Shown here: positions 51,465-61,162 of the stretch, piece by piece
Layout: each line of letters begins with the position of its first letter
How positions within the stretch are numbered: position 1 is the stretch's first letter
Assembly: GCA_002840405.1 (NCBI GenBank)
Contig: PHAR01000006.1
Coordinates: forward strand, 1 to 64,000
Source: Deltaproteobacteria bacterium HGW-Deltaproteobacteria-8
Lineage (GTDB): Bacteria; Desulfobacterota; Desulfovibrionia; Desulfovibrionales; Desulfovibrionaceae
Reading direction: 5' to 3'
DNA length: 64,000 nt
The notes under the pieces: generated by a model
Database searches by the model: none
What the model was told of the DNA's origin: nothing
The model's input: only the letters and a program-made list of their open reading frames with translations
Translations under genes and position numbers: made by a program

Positions 51465-53171
51465 ATGTTTGAAGGAAACGGCGCGGAACTTGTGGTCCGG
51501 CTCCTGGAGCGCCAGGGCATCCGGCGCATTCCCGGCATCCCCGGCGGGGCCAACCTGCCCCTGTACGACGCCCTGGGCACCAGCCGCCTCATCCGCCACA
51601 TCCTGGCCCGGCACGAGCAGGGCGCGGGCTTCATGGCCCAGGGCATGGCCCGCACCACCGGCCTCCCGGCCGTGTTCTTCGCCACCTCCGGGCCGGGCGC
51701 CACCAACACCCTCACCGCCATCGCCGACGCCAAGCTCGACTCCGTGCCCATCATCTGCATCACCGGCCAGGTGCCCAGCTCCATGATCGGCACGGACGCC
51801 TTCCAGGAGGTGGACATCTACGGCATGAGCCTGCCCGTGACCAAGCACAACTTCCTGGTGCGCAGCGTGGGCGACCTCGTGCACGTCATCCCCGAGGCCT
51901 TCCGCATCGCCCTGTCCGGCAGGCCCGGCCCGGTGCTCATCGACATCCCCAAGGACGTGCAGACCGCGCGCATCCGCCTGGCCGAGCTGCCCGAGCCCGG
52001 CGAGCCCGACCAGGTGGAGGCCCCGGACTCCCAGGCCATCAGCCAGGCCGCGCAGCTGATTTGCCGGGCCGAGCGCCCCATCCTGATGCTGGGCGGCGGC
52101 GTGGCCGCCTCGGGCGCTGCGGAGGCAGGGCGCAGGCTGGCCGAGGCCGCGAACCTGCCCGTGACCATGTCGCTTTTGGGCCTGGGCGCCCTGCCCGACG
52201 CCCACCCCCTGAACCTTGGCATGCTCGGCATGCACGGCACCCGCGCGGCCAACATCCTGCTGGAGGAGTGCGATCTGCTGATCGTGGCCGGGGCGCGCCT
52301 GGACGACCGGGCCACGGGCCGGCTGGAGCGCTTCTGCGCCGGGGCCAGGCTCATCCACATCGACATCGACCAGAGCGAGCTGGACAAGCTCAAGCTGGCG
52401 CACCTGGCCATCACCGCGGACGTGGGCGCGGCCTTTGCGGCGCTTTTGCCCCTGGTGGATGCGGGCAAGCGCAGCGAGTGGCTGGCGCGGGTGGCCCAGT
52501 GCAAGGCCGAGAACCCGCACACCTTCCCAGGCCTGGACAACCCGTTGGCCCCCTACGGCCTTGTCCGCTGCACCGGTGAGCTTCTGGGTGAAGGCGCCAT
52601 CGTGGTCACGGACGTGGGCCAGCACCAGATGCGCGCGGCCCAGGCCTACCCGGACCTGAAGCCACGGGCCTGGCTGACCTCTGGCGGGCTCGGCACCATG
52701 GGCTTCGGCCTGCCCACGGCCATCGGCGCGGCCCTGGCCAACCCGGGCAAGCGCGTGGTCTGCTTCAGCGGCGACGGGTCCTTGCAGATGAACATCCAGG
52801 AGCTGGCCACCGCGGCCGAGACCGGCGCCAACGTGACCATCGTGCTGGCCGACAACGGCGGGCTGGGCCTGGTGCAGCAGCAGCAGGACCTGTTTTACGG
52901 GCGCAGGATCTTCGGCTCGGACTACCGGGTGCGCATCGACTTCGTGAAGATCGCCGAGGGCTTTGGCGTGCGCGCGCTGGACCTGAACGAGAGCCGCGAC
53001 CCCATGGCCGACCTGGAGCGGGCGCTCAAGCGCGAAGGCCCGTGCCTGGTGCGCGTGCCCGTGGCGGCGGAGGACAACGTGTACCCCATGGTGCCGCCAG
53101 GCGCGGCCAATATCGACATGATCGGCGGCGAAAACGGCTCGGAGAGCTGCGCCGCCCAGGGAGGGAAATAG
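51465..53171 (+). CDS. ilvB: Acetolactate synthase large subunit
   Basis: A 568-residue thiamin diphosphate enzyme for branched-chain amino acid synthesis. The catalytic Glu51 is in [13 protein letters not shown]; the ThDP-binding motif is [29 protein letters not shown] near the C-terminus. FAD-binding and central beta domains lie between. It condenses pyruvate with pyruvate or 2-ketobutyrate. Translation starts at 51465 with GAGGAGG. IlvN follows two bases after its stop. Confidence 0.95.
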   Translation: MFEGNGAELVVRLLERQGIRRIPGIPGGANLPLYDALGTSRLIRHILARHEQGAGFMAQGMARTTGLPAVFFATSGPGATNTLTAIADAKLDSVPIICITGQVPSSMIGTDAFQEVDIYGMSLPVTKHNFLVRSVGDLVHVIPEAFRIALSGRPGPVLIDIPKDVQTARIRLAELPEPGEPDQVEAPDSQAISQAAQLICRAERPILMLGGGVAASGAAEAGRRLAEAANLPVTMSLLGLGALPDAHPLNLGMLGMHGTRAANILLEECDLLIVAGARLDDRATGRLERFCAGARLIHIDIDQSELDKLKLAHLAITADVGAAFAALLPLVDAGKRSEWLARVAQCKAENPHTFPGLDNPLAPYGLVRCTGELLGEGAIVVTDVGQHQMRAAQAYPDLKPRAWLTSGGLGTMGFGLPTAIGAALANPGKRVVCFSGDGSLQMNIQELATAAETGANVTIVLADNGGLGLVQQQQDLFYGRRIFGSDYRVRIDFVKIAEGFGVRALDLNESRDPMADLERALKREGPCLVRVPVAAEDNVYPMVPPGAANIDMIGGENGSESCAAQGGK

Positions 53172-53173
53172 CC

Positions 53174-53530
53174 ATGGCCAGCGACGCGAAGAAGGCAAAC
53201 AACGGCCACGCCACGAACGGCTTCATGGCCCTGCGGCTCACGGTGAACAACCACCCCGGCGTCATGAGCCATGTCTGCGGGCTCTTCGCCCGGCGCGCCT
53301 TCAATGTGGAGGGCATCCTGGTCACGCCGCAACAAGGCGGCGACACCAGCTGCATCTGGCTGGTGGTCAACTCTGACGAGCGCCTTGGGCAGATGATTCG
53401 CCAGGTGCGCAAGCTGCACGATGTGTTGGAGGTCCTGGCCTTTGAGGCCGACCAGAGCGCGCTTGCGCGCATGGACGAGTGCATGGCCGGCTGGGAGCAG
53501 GCCGGGCCCTGCGCCGAGACCGGGGCCTAG
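53174..53530 (+). CDS. ilvN: Acetolactate synthase small (regulatory) subunit
   Basis: A 118-residue ACT-domain protein: [34 protein letters not shown] is the valine-binding ACT motif and [13 protein letters not shown] the end of the fold. It sensitises IlvB to valine feedback. Two-base gap to ilvB, so translational coupling. No ilvC follows. Confidence 0.93.
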   Translation: MASDAKKANNGHATNGFMALRLTVNNHPGVMSHVCGLFARRAFNVEGILVTPQQGGDTSCIWLVVNSDERLGQMIRQVRKLHDVLEVLAFEADQSALARMDECMAGWEQAGPCAETGA

Positions 53531-53550
53531 GCAGGCGGAAGCTCGGCGGC

Positions 53551-53955
53551 TCAGGGCTGTTTGGACATGCCGCCCAGCACCGAGCCGAGCTGCAGGTGCA
53601 CGGGCATGGCGAAGTCCTTGGCCGTGACGTTGGTGGACATCTTGCGGCGGCTGGCCACGGTCACCTGGGTGCCGCCCTGGTAGGGCGTGAAGTACAGGCC
53701 CACGTTCTCGCCGTTGGACATGGCGTTGATGCCGCGCTCGGCCAGGATGTAGCGCTTGGCCGGGTCGATCTCGGCCACGTGCAGGCCCACCCGGGGCAGG
53801 GCGATCAGCGCCGCCTGATAGACCACGTCCGGCTTCTGCTGGTAGAGCATGGTGATGCCCGGGGGCGTTGCCCCGCCCACGGGGCGCATGGAGTCCAGGC
53901 CCGCGCAGGCCGCGCAGAGCAGGGTCAGAAGAAGGATCGCCGACAGCCGCGTCAT
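53551..53955 (-). CDS. Small lipoprotein
   Basis: A 134-residue exported lipoprotein: lipobox LLCAAC in RLSAILLLTLLCAACAGL. The mature part contains DVVYQAALIALPRVGLHVAEIDPAKRYI, which looks like a small alpha/beta domain, and ends with HLQLGSVLGGM. No family recognised. ATG 53955 is chosen over 53970 since GGAGG lies eight bases upstream. It is in the minus-strand cluster after ribE but separated by 23 bases, so possibly the last cistron. Confidence 0.75.
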   Translation of the reverse strand: MTRLSAILLLTLLCAACAGLDSMRPVGGATPPGITMLYQQKPDVVYQAALIALPRVGLHVAEIDPAKRYILAERGINAMSNGENVGLYFTPYQGGTQVTVASRRKMSTNVTAKDFAMPVHLQLGSVLGGMSKQP

Positions 53956-53978
53956 GGGCAGGGCCTCCATGGCGAAGG

Positions 53979-54644
53979 CTAGAACCCGTTCTCGCGCAGG
54001 AATTCCATGCTGAGCTTGGAGGGCGCGCTCCCTCCGGCCGTTCCCATGGAGGACAGCCAGGGCCCCAGCATGTTGCGCACGTACTTGCCGATGAGGTCGG
54101 TCTCCATGTTCACGCGGGTGCCGGGGGTCCAGCCGGAGATGGTGGTCTCGCGCTGGGTGGCCGGGATGATGTTCACGGACAGAAACTCCGGCCCGCAGTC
54201 GTTGACGGTCAGGCTGATGCCGTCGAGCGCCACCGAGCCCTTGGGCACCACCAGCGCGCCGTATTCGGCCGGGAAGGAGAGCGTGTACACGCGGCTCTCG
54301 CCAGCTGGCTTGATCTCGGCAACAGTGGCCAGGCAGTCCACGTGCCCGCTGACCATGTGCCCACCCAGGCGGTCGCCCAGGGCCAGGGCGCGCTCCAGAT
54401 TGACCTCGGCGCCGGTCTTCAAGGCCCCCAGGCTGGTGTGCTTCAGCGTCTCTGCGCTGGCGTAGACCGTGAACCAGTTCTCGCCAAAGGTCTCCACAGT
54501 CAGGCAGGCCCCGTTCACGGCGATGGACTCGCCGAGCACGATTTTGGGCAGGTCGAACAGGGCGCGCACCTTGAGCCGCGTCTCGGCCCCGCGCGCCTCC
54601 ACAGCATCAATGCGGCCCTTTCCCTGGATCAATCCGGTGAACAT
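53979..54644 (-). CDS. ribE: Riboflavin synthase alpha chain
   Basis: A 221-residue enzyme dismutating 6,7-dimethyl-8-ribityllumazine to riboflavin. Two similar barrels are visible: MFTGLIQGKGRIDAVEARG and its counterpart GGHMVSGHVDCLATVAEIKPAGE. SVALDGISLTVNDCG and NGACLTVETFG are the substrate-facing loops. Four bases from the ribD gene. A lumazine synthase (RibH) is not in the window. Confidence 0.94.
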   Translation of the reverse strand: MFTGLIQGKGRIDAVEARGAETRLKVRALFDLPKIVLGESIAVNGACLTVETFGENWFTVYASAETLKHTSLGALKTGAEVNLERALALGDRLGGHMVSGHVDCLATVAEIKPAGESRVYTLSFPAEYGALVVPKGSVALDGISLTVNDCGPEFLSVNIIPATQRETTISGWTPGTRVNMETDLIGKYVRNMLGPWLSSMGTAGGSAPSKLSMEFLRENGF

Positions 54645-54648
54645 GCGC

Positions 54649-55779
54649 TTAGGCCCTCCGGGGCTTGTAGGTCAGTTTCAGGTCGTCGCCACAGGAATCG
54701 GCCACGGCCAGACGGAAGTTCAGCGTGTCATCCATGCTCTGCACGGCGTCGCCCGCGAACAGGCTCTTGCCCTCGGCATCGCCCAGCACGCGCGGGGCCA
54801 GGTACAGCAGGAACTCGTCCACCAGCTCCTGGCGCGCCAGGGACAGGGCAAGCTGGCCGCCGCCCTCGCAGAGCGTGCGGTAGCAGCCGAAGTCCGCGCG
54901 CAGGCGCGCAAAGGCCTCGGCAAAGCTCAGGCCCTCGCCGCCGCCCTGGCGTCCGCCGGATCGCTCCGGCAGGCCCCAGATGAGCGTGCCGCGCTCGCGC
55001 AGTTCCGCAGCCAGCGGGGTCTTGGACGAGTACTCGCTGGTCCAGAAGAGCACCTGCTCTGGGCGCTGGCGCAGCAGGTTGAAGGTCGAGTAAGCCTTGG
55101 GCAGAGTGCTCGTCACCACCACGGCCAGGGGCTGGCAGAAGCCTTTCAGCGCGCCGTCCCCGTCCAGGCGGCAGGTGAGCTGCGGGTTGTCGCCGTAAAA
55201 AGTGTTGCCGCCCACGATGACTGCCTGGACCTGGGCGCGCAGCTTGTGCACGTCGGCCTGGGACTCCGGGCAGCTCACTGCCTGGGGCCTGCCCCCGCGC
55301 GCGGCGATCTTGCCGTCCAGCGTGCTGGCCATCTTGAGGATGCTGTAAGGCCGGTCTGTGGTCTGCCAGATGCGGAACTCGTCGATCAAGTCCTGGCACA
55401 GGGCCTCCTGCACGCCCAGCATGACCTCAAGTCCGGCGGCCCGCAGGACTTCGGCCCCGCCGCCGCCCACATGCGGGTTGGGGTCGGCGCAGCCGATGAC
55501 GACCCGGCGCAGGCCCGCGTCCAGAATGGCCTTGGTGCAGGGCGGCGTCTTGCCCTGGTGGTTGCAGGGCTCCAGCGTCACGTAGAGGGTGCAGGCGGCA
55601 GGGTCCACGCCCTTCTGGCGCGCGTCGTTCAGGCACTCAACCTCGGCATGGGGGCCGCCATAGGCCTTGTGCCAGCCCTCGGCCTTGATCTCGCCGTGCT
55701 GCACCAGCACCGCGCCCACGCAGGGGTTGGGAGCCGTGTTTCCGCGTCCGCGCAGGGCCAGTCTGGCCGCGCGCAGCAT
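54649..55779 (-). CDS. ribD: Bifunctional riboflavin biosynthesis deaminase/reductase
   Basis: A 376-residue protein with an N-terminal deaminase (zinc ligands in PHAEVECLN and TLEPCNHQGKTPPCT, ~45-85) and a C-terminal reductase with NADPH-binding ILKMASTLDGKIAARGG. It converts diaminohydroxyphosphoribosylaminopyrimidine toward the lumazine precursor. The ATG at 55779 lies seven bases past the dCMP-deaminase stop, without a strong ribosome-binding site, so it is probably coupled. Confidence 0.93.
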   Translation of the reverse strand: MLRAARLALRGRGNTAPNPCVGAVLVQHGEIKAEGWHKAYGGPHAEVECLNDARQKGVDPAACTLYVTLEPCNHQGKTPPCTKAILDAGLRRVVIGCADPNPHVGGGGAEVLRAAGLEVMLGVQEALCQDLIDEFRIWQTTDRPYSILKMASTLDGKIAARGGRPQAVSCPESQADVHKLRAQVQAVIVGGNTFYGDNPQLTCRLDGDGALKGFCQPLAVVVTSTLPKAYSTFNLLRQRPEQVLFWTSEYSSKTPLAAELRERGTLIWGLPERSGGRQGGGEGLSFAEAFARLRADFGCYRTLCEGGGQLALSLARQELVDEFLLYLAPRVLGDAEGKSLFAGDAVQSMDDTLNFRLAVADSCGDDLKLTYKPRRA

Positions 55780-55786
55780 GAACCGG

Positions 55787-56251
55787 TCATGAGGGCCGGT
55801 AGTCCCCAGGCAGGTAGGCATGTTCCACCCCCGCTTCCTTGAGCATGTCGTTGGCCAGTTCGTCCGGATACTGTTCCGCGAAATAGATGGCCTTGACCTG
55901 GCAGTTGATGAGCATCTTGGTGCAGATGAGGCAGGGCTCGGTGGTGCAGTAGATCTCCGAGCCGGCCAGCGACAGCCCATGCAGGGCGCACTGGATGATG
56001 ACGTTCTGTTCGGCGTGCAGGCCGCGGCAGAGCTCGTGGCGCTGGCCCGAGGGGATCTTCAGGCGCTCGCGGATGCAGCCGACCTCGAAGCAGTGGGCCA
56101 CGTTGGTGGGGGTTCCGTTGTAGCCGGTGGCGATCATGCGCTTGTCGCGCACGGCGATGGCGCCCACTTTGCGGCGCAGGCAGGTGGAGCGCTCGGCCAC
56201 GAGGTGCGCGATGCGCATGAAGTAGATGGGCCAGGGGACGCGGTCATTCAT
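55787..56251 (-). CDS. Cytidine/deoxycytidylate deaminase family protein (ComE-like)
   Basis: A 154-residue zinc-dependent deaminase. Zinc ligands lie in [17 protein letters not shown] (His-Ala-Glu) and [12 protein letters not shown] (Cys-x-x-Cys). Length and the C-terminal [10 protein letters not shown] fit the dCMP deaminase group that converts dCMP to dUMP for dTMP synthesis. Its place between glyA (folate donor for thymidylate) and ribD fits nucleotide and cofactor metabolism. Confidence 0.92.
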   Translation of the reverse strand: MNDRVPWPIYFMRIAHLVAERSTCLRRKVGAIAVRDKRMIATGYNGTPTNVAHCFEVGCIRERLKIPSGQRHELCRGLHAEQNVIIQCALHGLSLAGSEIYCTTEPCLICTKMLINCQVKAIYFAEQYPDELANDMLKEAGVEHAYLPGDYRPS

Positions 56252-56283
56252 CTGCCAAAGCCTCCCGAAGCCTTGAAGTTCAC

Positions 56284-56317
56284 GCCGCCCGGACCAGGCG
56301 AGACAGGTCCGGGCGGC
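56284..56317. repeat. Perfect 12 bp inverted repeat between glyA and the deaminase gene
   Basis: GCCGCCCGGACC and GGTCCGGGCGGC flank a ten-base loop. On the minus transcript no T run follows, so it is more likely an RNA-stability or pausing element than a terminator. Confidence 0.65.
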
Positions 56318-56329
56318 GGGGGTTTCTTG

Positions 56330-57568
56330 CTACCAGGCGTAAAGCGGGAACTCGCGGGCGAAGTCCTCCACCTCGAGGCGGATCTCCTCCAGCACAGTGT
56401 CGTCGTTCATGTTCTCCAGCGCAGCGGTGATGGCCTCGGCCACGGCCATCATGTCCTCTTCGACCATGCCGCGCGTGGTCAGCGCCGGGGTGCCGATGCG
56501 GATGCCGGAGGTGATGGTGGGCGGCGTGGTGTCGAACGGGATGCCGTTCTTGTTCACCGTGATGCCGGCCTTCTCCAGAGTGGCCTGGGCGTCCTTGCCG
56601 GTGATCTTCTTGCTGCGCAGGTCCACCAGCATGAGGTGGGTGTCCGTGCCGCCGGAGACCAGCTCGAACCCGGCGTCCTTCAGGTATCCGGCGAGCGCCC
56701 CGGCGTTCTTGACCACCTGCTCCTGGTACTGCTTGAAGCCGGGCTGCAGCGCTTCGCCGAAGGCGACTGCTTTCGCTGCGATGATGTGCATGAGCGGCCC
56801 GCCCTGGATGCCGGGGAAGATGTTGGAGTTGAGCACGCGGCCCTGGTCTTCGTTGGCTAGGATCATGCCGCCGCGCGGGCCGCGCAGGGTCTTGTGCGTG
56901 GTGGTGGTGGTGTAGTGCGCGTGTTCGATGCAGGAGGGGTGCAGCTCGGCGGCGATGAGGCCCGCGATGTGCGCCATGTCGACCATGAGCACGGCCCCGA
57001 CCTCGTCGGCGATGGCGCGGAAGCGCTTGAAGTCGATGGTGCGCGGGTAGGCGCTGGCGCCCGCGATGATCATCTTGGGGCGCGACTCCTTGGCGGTCTT
57101 CTCCAGGGCCTCGTAGTCGATGGTCTGGGTGTCCGGGGACACGCCGTAGGAGACGATGTTGAAGAGCTTGCCGGAGAAGTTCACCGGGCTGCCGTGGGTC
57201 AAATGCCCGCCGTGGGCCAGGTTCATGCCGAGCACGGTGTCGCCGGGCTTGCAGGCGGCGAAGTACACGGCCATGTTGGCCTGGGAGCCGGAGTGCGGCT
57301 GGACGTTGGCGTAGCTCGCGCCAAACAGCAGCTTGGCGCGGTCGATGGCCAGCTCCTCGGCCTGGTCCACGAACTCGCAGCCGCCGTAGTAGCGCTTGCC
57401 GGGGTAGCCTTCGGCGTACTTGTTGGTCAGCACGCTGCCAGCGGCCTGGCGCACGGCCGTGGACACGAAGTTTTCCGAGGCGATGAGCTCAAGCCCGCCC
57501 ACCTGGCGGTCGATTTCCCCGGCGATGACGGAGGCGATTTCCGGGTCCTGGATGAACAGTTCTTCCAT
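56330..57568 (-). CDS. glyA: Serine hydroxymethyltransferase
   Basis: A 412-residue PLP enzyme. Features: [39 protein letters not shown] at the start, active-site Lys in [17 protein letters not shown] and [14 protein letters not shown] near the C-terminus. It converts serine and tetrahydrofolate to glycine and methylene-THF. It follows fabF by forty bases on the same strand and is part of the superoperon. Confidence 0.97.
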   Translation of the reverse strand: MEELFIQDPEIASVIAGEIDRQVGGLELIASENFVSTAVRQAAGSVLTNKYAEGYPGKRYYGGCEFVDQAEELAIDRAKLLFGASYANVQPHSGSQANMAVYFAACKPGDTVLGMNLAHGGHLTHGSPVNFSGKLFNIVSYGVSPDTQTIDYEALEKTAKESRPKMIIAGASAYPRTIDFKRFRAIADEVGAVLMVDMAHIAGLIAAELHPSCIEHAHYTTTTTHKTLRGPRGGMILANEDQGRVLNSNIFPGIQGGPLMHIIAAKAVAFGEALQPGFKQYQEQVVKNAGALAGYLKDAGFELVSGGTDTHLMLVDLRSKKITGKDAQATLEKAGITVNKNGIPFDTTPPTITSGIRIGTPALTTRGMVEEDMMAVAEAITAALENMNDDTVLEEIRLEVEDFAREFPLYAW

Positions 57569-57607
57569 GGCGATTGTCCTCGTAGAGTCCGTTGTGCGCT
57601 GGGGGCC

Positions 57608-58846
57608 CTAGGCCTCGAAGCGCTTGAAGAGCATGCAGGCGTTGGTGCCGCCGAAGCCGAAGGAGTTACTGAGCGCGAACTCGGCCTGCTTCTGGCGGGG
57701 GCCGCTCGCGCCGTAGTCCAGATCGCATTCCGGGTCCGGGGAAAGCTGGTTCACGGTACCGGGGATGGTGCCGGTGGCAAGCGCCATGACGCTGAACACG
57801 GCCTCCACGCCGCCCGCCGCACCCAGCAGGTGGCCGATCTGGCCCTTGTTGCTGCAGATGGCGATCTTCCCGGCATGGGCGCCGAAGACCTTCTTGATGG
57901 CCCGGGTCTCGCAAAGGTCGTTCAAGTGGGTGCTCGTGCCGTGGGCGTTGATGTGCTCCACGCGCACAGGCTCGATGCCCGCCTCTTCCACGGCCTTCTG
58001 CATGGCGATGGCAGCGCCCGAGCCGTCTTCGGGCGGCGCGGTCATGTGGTAGGCGTCGCCCGAGGCGCCGAACCCGACCACCTCGGCCAGGATCTTGGCC
58101 CCGCGCGCCTTCGCGTGCTCGAGCGACTCCAGCAGCATGAGCCCGCAGCCCTCGCCCATGACAAAGCCGTCGCGGTCCTTGTCAAAGGGACGCGAGGCGT
58201 GCTCCGGGTCGTCGTTCCTGGTGGACAGCGCCTTGGAGGCGTTGAACCCGGCAAAGGCCAGGGGCGTGATGGTGCTCTCAGCGCCGCCGCAGATCATGAC
58301 GTCGTTGCGGCCGAGCTTGATGTCGGAAAAAGCGCAGCCAATGGCGTGGGTGCCCGAGGCGCAGGCCGTGGTGGTGCAGATGTTGGCCCCACGCGCGCCA
58401 TGCTCGATGGAGACCATGCCTGCGGCCATGTTGGCGATGATGAGCGGGATGAAGAACGGGCTGATGCGGCCCGGGCCTGCTTCCATGAGCTTCTTGTGCT
58501 GGGTCTCGATGCCTTCGAGTCCGCCTAATCCGACTCCGATAATGACCCCGGCGCGGTGCGCCTCCTCCGGCGGGATGGCCCAACCGGCCTGGTCCATGAG
58601 CATCTTGGAGGCGGAAACGGCGTACTGGGAGAATTTCTCCATGCGCCGCGCAGCCTTGGGGTTCATGAATTTGGTGGGATCAAAATCCTTGACCTCGCCG
58701 GCGATCTGCGTGTCATGCCCGGTGGCGTCAAAGGTGGTGACCTTGGCGATGCCGCTCTTTCCGGCCAGCAGGTTGGTCCAGCTGGTTTCCAGATCGTTGC
58801 CAAGAGGAGTGATGGTGGCCAAGGCCGTGACGACAACCCTTTTCAT
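57608..58846 (-). CDS. fabF: 3-oxoacyl-[acyl-carrier-protein] synthase II
   Basis: A 412-residue condensing enzyme of fatty acid elongation. Catalytic Cys is in TTTACASGTHAIG, the two His in INAHGTSTHLND and GQIGHLLGAAGG; the Lys of the pocket is present (SNKGQIGH). C-terminal LSNSFGFGGTNACMLF is classic. ATG 58846 is chosen since the longer reading frame to its right has no ribosome-binding site. Upstream is acpP. Confidence 0.96.
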   Translation of the reverse strand: MKRVVVTALATITPLGNDLETSWTNLLAGKSGIAKVTTFDATGHDTQIAGEVKDFDPTKFMNPKAARRMEKFSQYAVSASKMLMDQAGWAIPPEEAHRAGVIIGVGLGGLEGIETQHKKLMEAGPGRISPFFIPLIIANMAAGMVSIEHGARGANICTTTACASGTHAIGCAFSDIKLGRNDVMICGGAESTITPLAFAGFNASKALSTRNDDPEHASRPFDKDRDGFVMGEGCGLMLLESLEHAKARGAKILAEVVGFGASGDAYHMTAPPEDGSGAAIAMQKAVEEAGIEPVRVEHINAHGTSTHLNDLCETRAIKKVFGAHAGKIAICSNKGQIGHLLGAAGGVEAVFSVMALATGTIPGTVNQLSPDPECDLDYGASGPRQKQAEFALSNSFGFGGTNACMLFKRFEA

Positions 58847-58888
58847 GGGGGAATTCCGTGGTTCGGGTTCATCCCTGGCGGGAAAAGA

Positions 58889-58928
58889 CGGAGCGCTCCG
58901 CAGGCATGCGAGCCGGGAGCGCTCCGGA
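58889..58928. repeat. Paired GGAGCGCTCC palindromes between acpP and fabF
   Basis: GGAGCGCTCC occurs twice, 25 bases apart, and each copy is itself a palindrome; together they can form a larger hairpin in the acpP-fabF intergenic region, a place where differential expression of the very abundant acyl carrier protein is common. Confidence 0.65.
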
Positions 58929-58962
58929 CTAGTCAATCAAAAGAGGCCCTTGGGCGACCGTC

Positions 58963-59193
58963 CTAGGTGTGCTTCTCAATGTAGTCGATGGCATCCTTGA
59001 CCTTGGCGATCTTCTGGGCCTCTTCGTCATCGATCTCGATGTCAAAGGACTCTTCCATGGCCATGATCAGCTCGGTCAGGTCCAGGGAGTCGGCTCCCAG
59101 GTCCTCGACAAAGGAGGCCTCGGACTTGACTTCGTCGGCGGACACGCCCAGCTGCTCAACAACAATGGCTTTCACTTTCTCGGCTACGGACAT
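58963..59193 (-). CDS. acpP: Acyl carrier protein
   Basis: A 76-residue ACP with the phosphopantetheine-attachment serine in the motif [19 protein letters not shown] and an acidic C-terminus ending [10 protein letters not shown]. It carries acyl chains in fatty acid synthesis. Start at 59193 with GGAGGG in front. It lies between fabG and fabF in the usual order. Confidence 0.98.
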   Translation of the reverse strand: MSVAEKVKAIVVEQLGVSADEVKSEASFVEDLGADSLDLTELIMAMEESFDIEIDDEEAQKIAKVKDAIDYIEKHT

Positions 59194-59233
59194 ATTCCCT
59201 CCAAAAGGTGTTTTTGACGTGACGTTTGGGTGA

Positions 59234-59977
59234 CTACATGTACATGCCACCATTGACAGCCAGGACCTGGCCCGTGACATAGCCCGCGCCCTCGCCCGCA
59301 AGGAACGAGACGGCGGCGGCGATGTCCTCGGGTCCGCCAAGGCGGCCAAGGGGAATGTTTTCCAGCATTTTCGAAACAATGGCCTCGGGCAGCGCGGCGG
59401 TCATTTCCGTCTGTATGAAGCCCGGGGCAATGGCGTTGACGGTGATGTTGCGGCCCGCCAGCTCGCGCGCGGCGCTCTTGGTCAGGCCGATCAAGCCCGC
59501 CTTTGCAGCCACGTAGTTGGCCTGGCCCGCGTTGCCCATCTGCCCGACCACGGACGAGATGTTGACGATGCGGCCCCGGCGCTGCTTGACCATGATCTTG
59601 GAGGCCTCGCGCAGGCAGGCGAAGGCGCCGGTCAGGTTCACCTGGATGACCCGGTCCCAGTCCTCGTCCTTCATGCGGATAAGCAGGCCGTCCTTGGTGA
59701 TGCCGGCGTTGTTGACCAGCACCTCGAGGCTGACCTTGTCCTTGATCTCTTCACTAAAGAAGGCCGTGACGGCCTCACGGTTGGAGGCGTCCAGACGGAA
59801 GGCCTTGGCCTCGCCGCCAGCTTCGGCGATGGCGGCCACGGCCTTGTCGGCCTCCTCGGGGCGGCTGACGAAGGTCAGGTAGACCTCGAAGCCGTCCTTG
59901 GCCAGGCGCTCGGCGCAGGCGCGGCCGATGCCGCGTGAACCGCCCGTGACCAGGGCAACCTTTGGTAAATCGCTCAT
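59234..59977 (-). CDS. fabG: 3-oxoacyl-[acyl-carrier-protein] reductase
   Basis: A 247-residue short-chain dehydrogenase. NADPH-binding [19 protein letters not shown]; catalytic Ser-Tyr-Lys in [34 protein letters not shown] marks the Rossmann core. The C-terminal AVNGGMYM is typical. It reduces beta-ketoacyl-ACP. Start at 59977 follows GAGG. Confidence 0.97.
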   Translation of the reverse strand: MSDLPKVALVTGGSRGIGRACAERLAKDGFEVYLTFVSRPEEADKAVAAIAEAGGEAKAFRLDASNREAVTAFFSEEIKDKVSLEVLVNNAGITKDGLLIRMKDEDWDRVIQVNLTGAFACLREASKIMVKQRRGRIVNISSVVGQMGNAGQANYVAAKAGLIGLTKSAARELAGRNITVNAIAPGFIQTEMTAALPEAIVSKMLENIPLGRLGGPEDIAAAVSFLAGEGAGYVTGQVLAVNGGMYM

Positions 59978-60071
59978 GGTTTTCCTCGCTCGCGGCGGGC
60001 TATCCCGCCGGGTTGATCGTACGAGATTACCCGAATTCGCGCCGGACTGCAAATATCCGTTGCCCTGGGTT

Positions 60072-61070
60072 CTAGAAGCGGACCAGGGCCGAGCCCCAGG
60101 TGAAGCCGCCGCCAAAGGTGCTGAGGAGCACCGTGTCCCCGTCCTTGATGAAGCCTTCGGACCGGGCCTCGGAGAGCGCGATGATCACCGAGGCGGCCGA
60201 GGTGTTGCCGTATTTATGGACATTGGTGAAGATCTTTTCCGCAGGCATGTCCAGGCGCGAACCAACGGCGTCGATGATGCGCAGGTTGGCCTGGTGCGGG
60301 ATGAACACGTCCACCTGCTCTTTGGTCAGGCCGTGCTTCTCCATCATGGTCTTGCAGATGCTGCTCATGGCGCGCACCGCGTACTTGTAAACCTCGCGGC
60401 CGTTCATCTCCACAAAAAAGTCACGGCGCACGGTCTCGCCGGGCTTGCAGGGCGAGCCAGAGCCGCCGCCCTTGACGGTCAAGAGGTCGCTCACCGAGCC
60501 GTCGGTGGCCAGCAGCACGTCGACCACCCGGCCGCAGCCCGCCGGGGCGACGCCCGTGTCGCCGGTGATGATGGCCGCGCCCGCGCCGTCGCCGAAGAGC
60601 ACGCAGATGCCGCGGTCGCTGTAGTCCACGCGCGAGGACACGACATCCGTGGCCGTGACCAGGACCTTGGCCTCGGGGTGCAGGCACACGAAGGCCCGCG
60701 CCGTCTCCAGGGCGAAGAGGAAGCCGGAGCAGGCGGCGGAGACGTCCATGCACGTCCGGCCGTGGAGGCCCAGACGGTGGGCCAGCATGCAGGCGGACGA
60801 GGGGATGTAGGAGTCGGGCGTGAAGGTGGCCACCAGGATGTGGGTCAGTTCCTCGGCCTGCATCCCGGCATGCTCCAGGGCGCGCAGGGCCGCCTGGTGC
60901 GAGAGGCTGACAGTGGTCTCGCCCTTGGCGGCGATGCGCCGCTCCTTGATGCCCGTGCGGCTGGTGATCCACTCGTCGTTGGTGTCGACCATGCGTTCGA
61001 GGTCAGCGTTGGTGAGCCTGGTCTCCGGCACACAATGGCCCAGTCCGCGAATGATGCAGGGTGTAGTCAT
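60072..61070 (-). CDS. fabH: 3-oxoacyl-[acyl-carrier-protein] synthase III
   Basis: A 332-residue enzyme initiating fatty acid synthesis from acetyl-CoA and malonyl-ACP. The triad is visible as Cys in DVSAACSGFLFALE, His in FIPHQANLRI and Asn in YGNTSAASV. NDEWITSRTGIKERR is the substrate-entry motif. It lies after plsX in the standard order; the fabH-fabG gap carries no fabD (malonyl transacylase), which must lie elsewhere. Confidence 0.96.
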   Translation of the reverse strand: MTTPCIIRGLGHCVPETRLTNADLERMVDTNDEWITSRTGIKERRIAAKGETTVSLSHQAALRALEHAGMQAEELTHILVATFTPDSYIPSSACMLAHRLGLHGRTCMDVSAACSGFLFALETARAFVCLHPEAKVLVTATDVVSSRVDYSDRGICVLFGDGAGAAIITGDTGVAPAGCGRVVDVLLATDGSVSDLLTVKGGGSGSPCKPGETVRRDFFVEMNGREVYKYAVRAMSSICKTMMEKHGLTKEQVDVFIPHQANLRIIDAVGSRLDMPAEKIFTNVHKYGNTSAASVIIALSEARSEGFIKDGDTVLLSTFGGGFTWGSALVRF

Positions 61071-61162
61071 GGGGGGCTCGCTCGGTGTGGTATTTGCCGT
61101 GGCTTACCGGCGGTTATCCTCGGACCGGCCAGGGCTTGCGCCTGGGGCCGGGCCGGGGCGCG

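Noticed and set aside
53551-53970. Start of the small lipoprotein at 53970
   Set aside because: The alternative ATG at 53955 has GGAGG at the correct distance and leaves a normal signal peptide.
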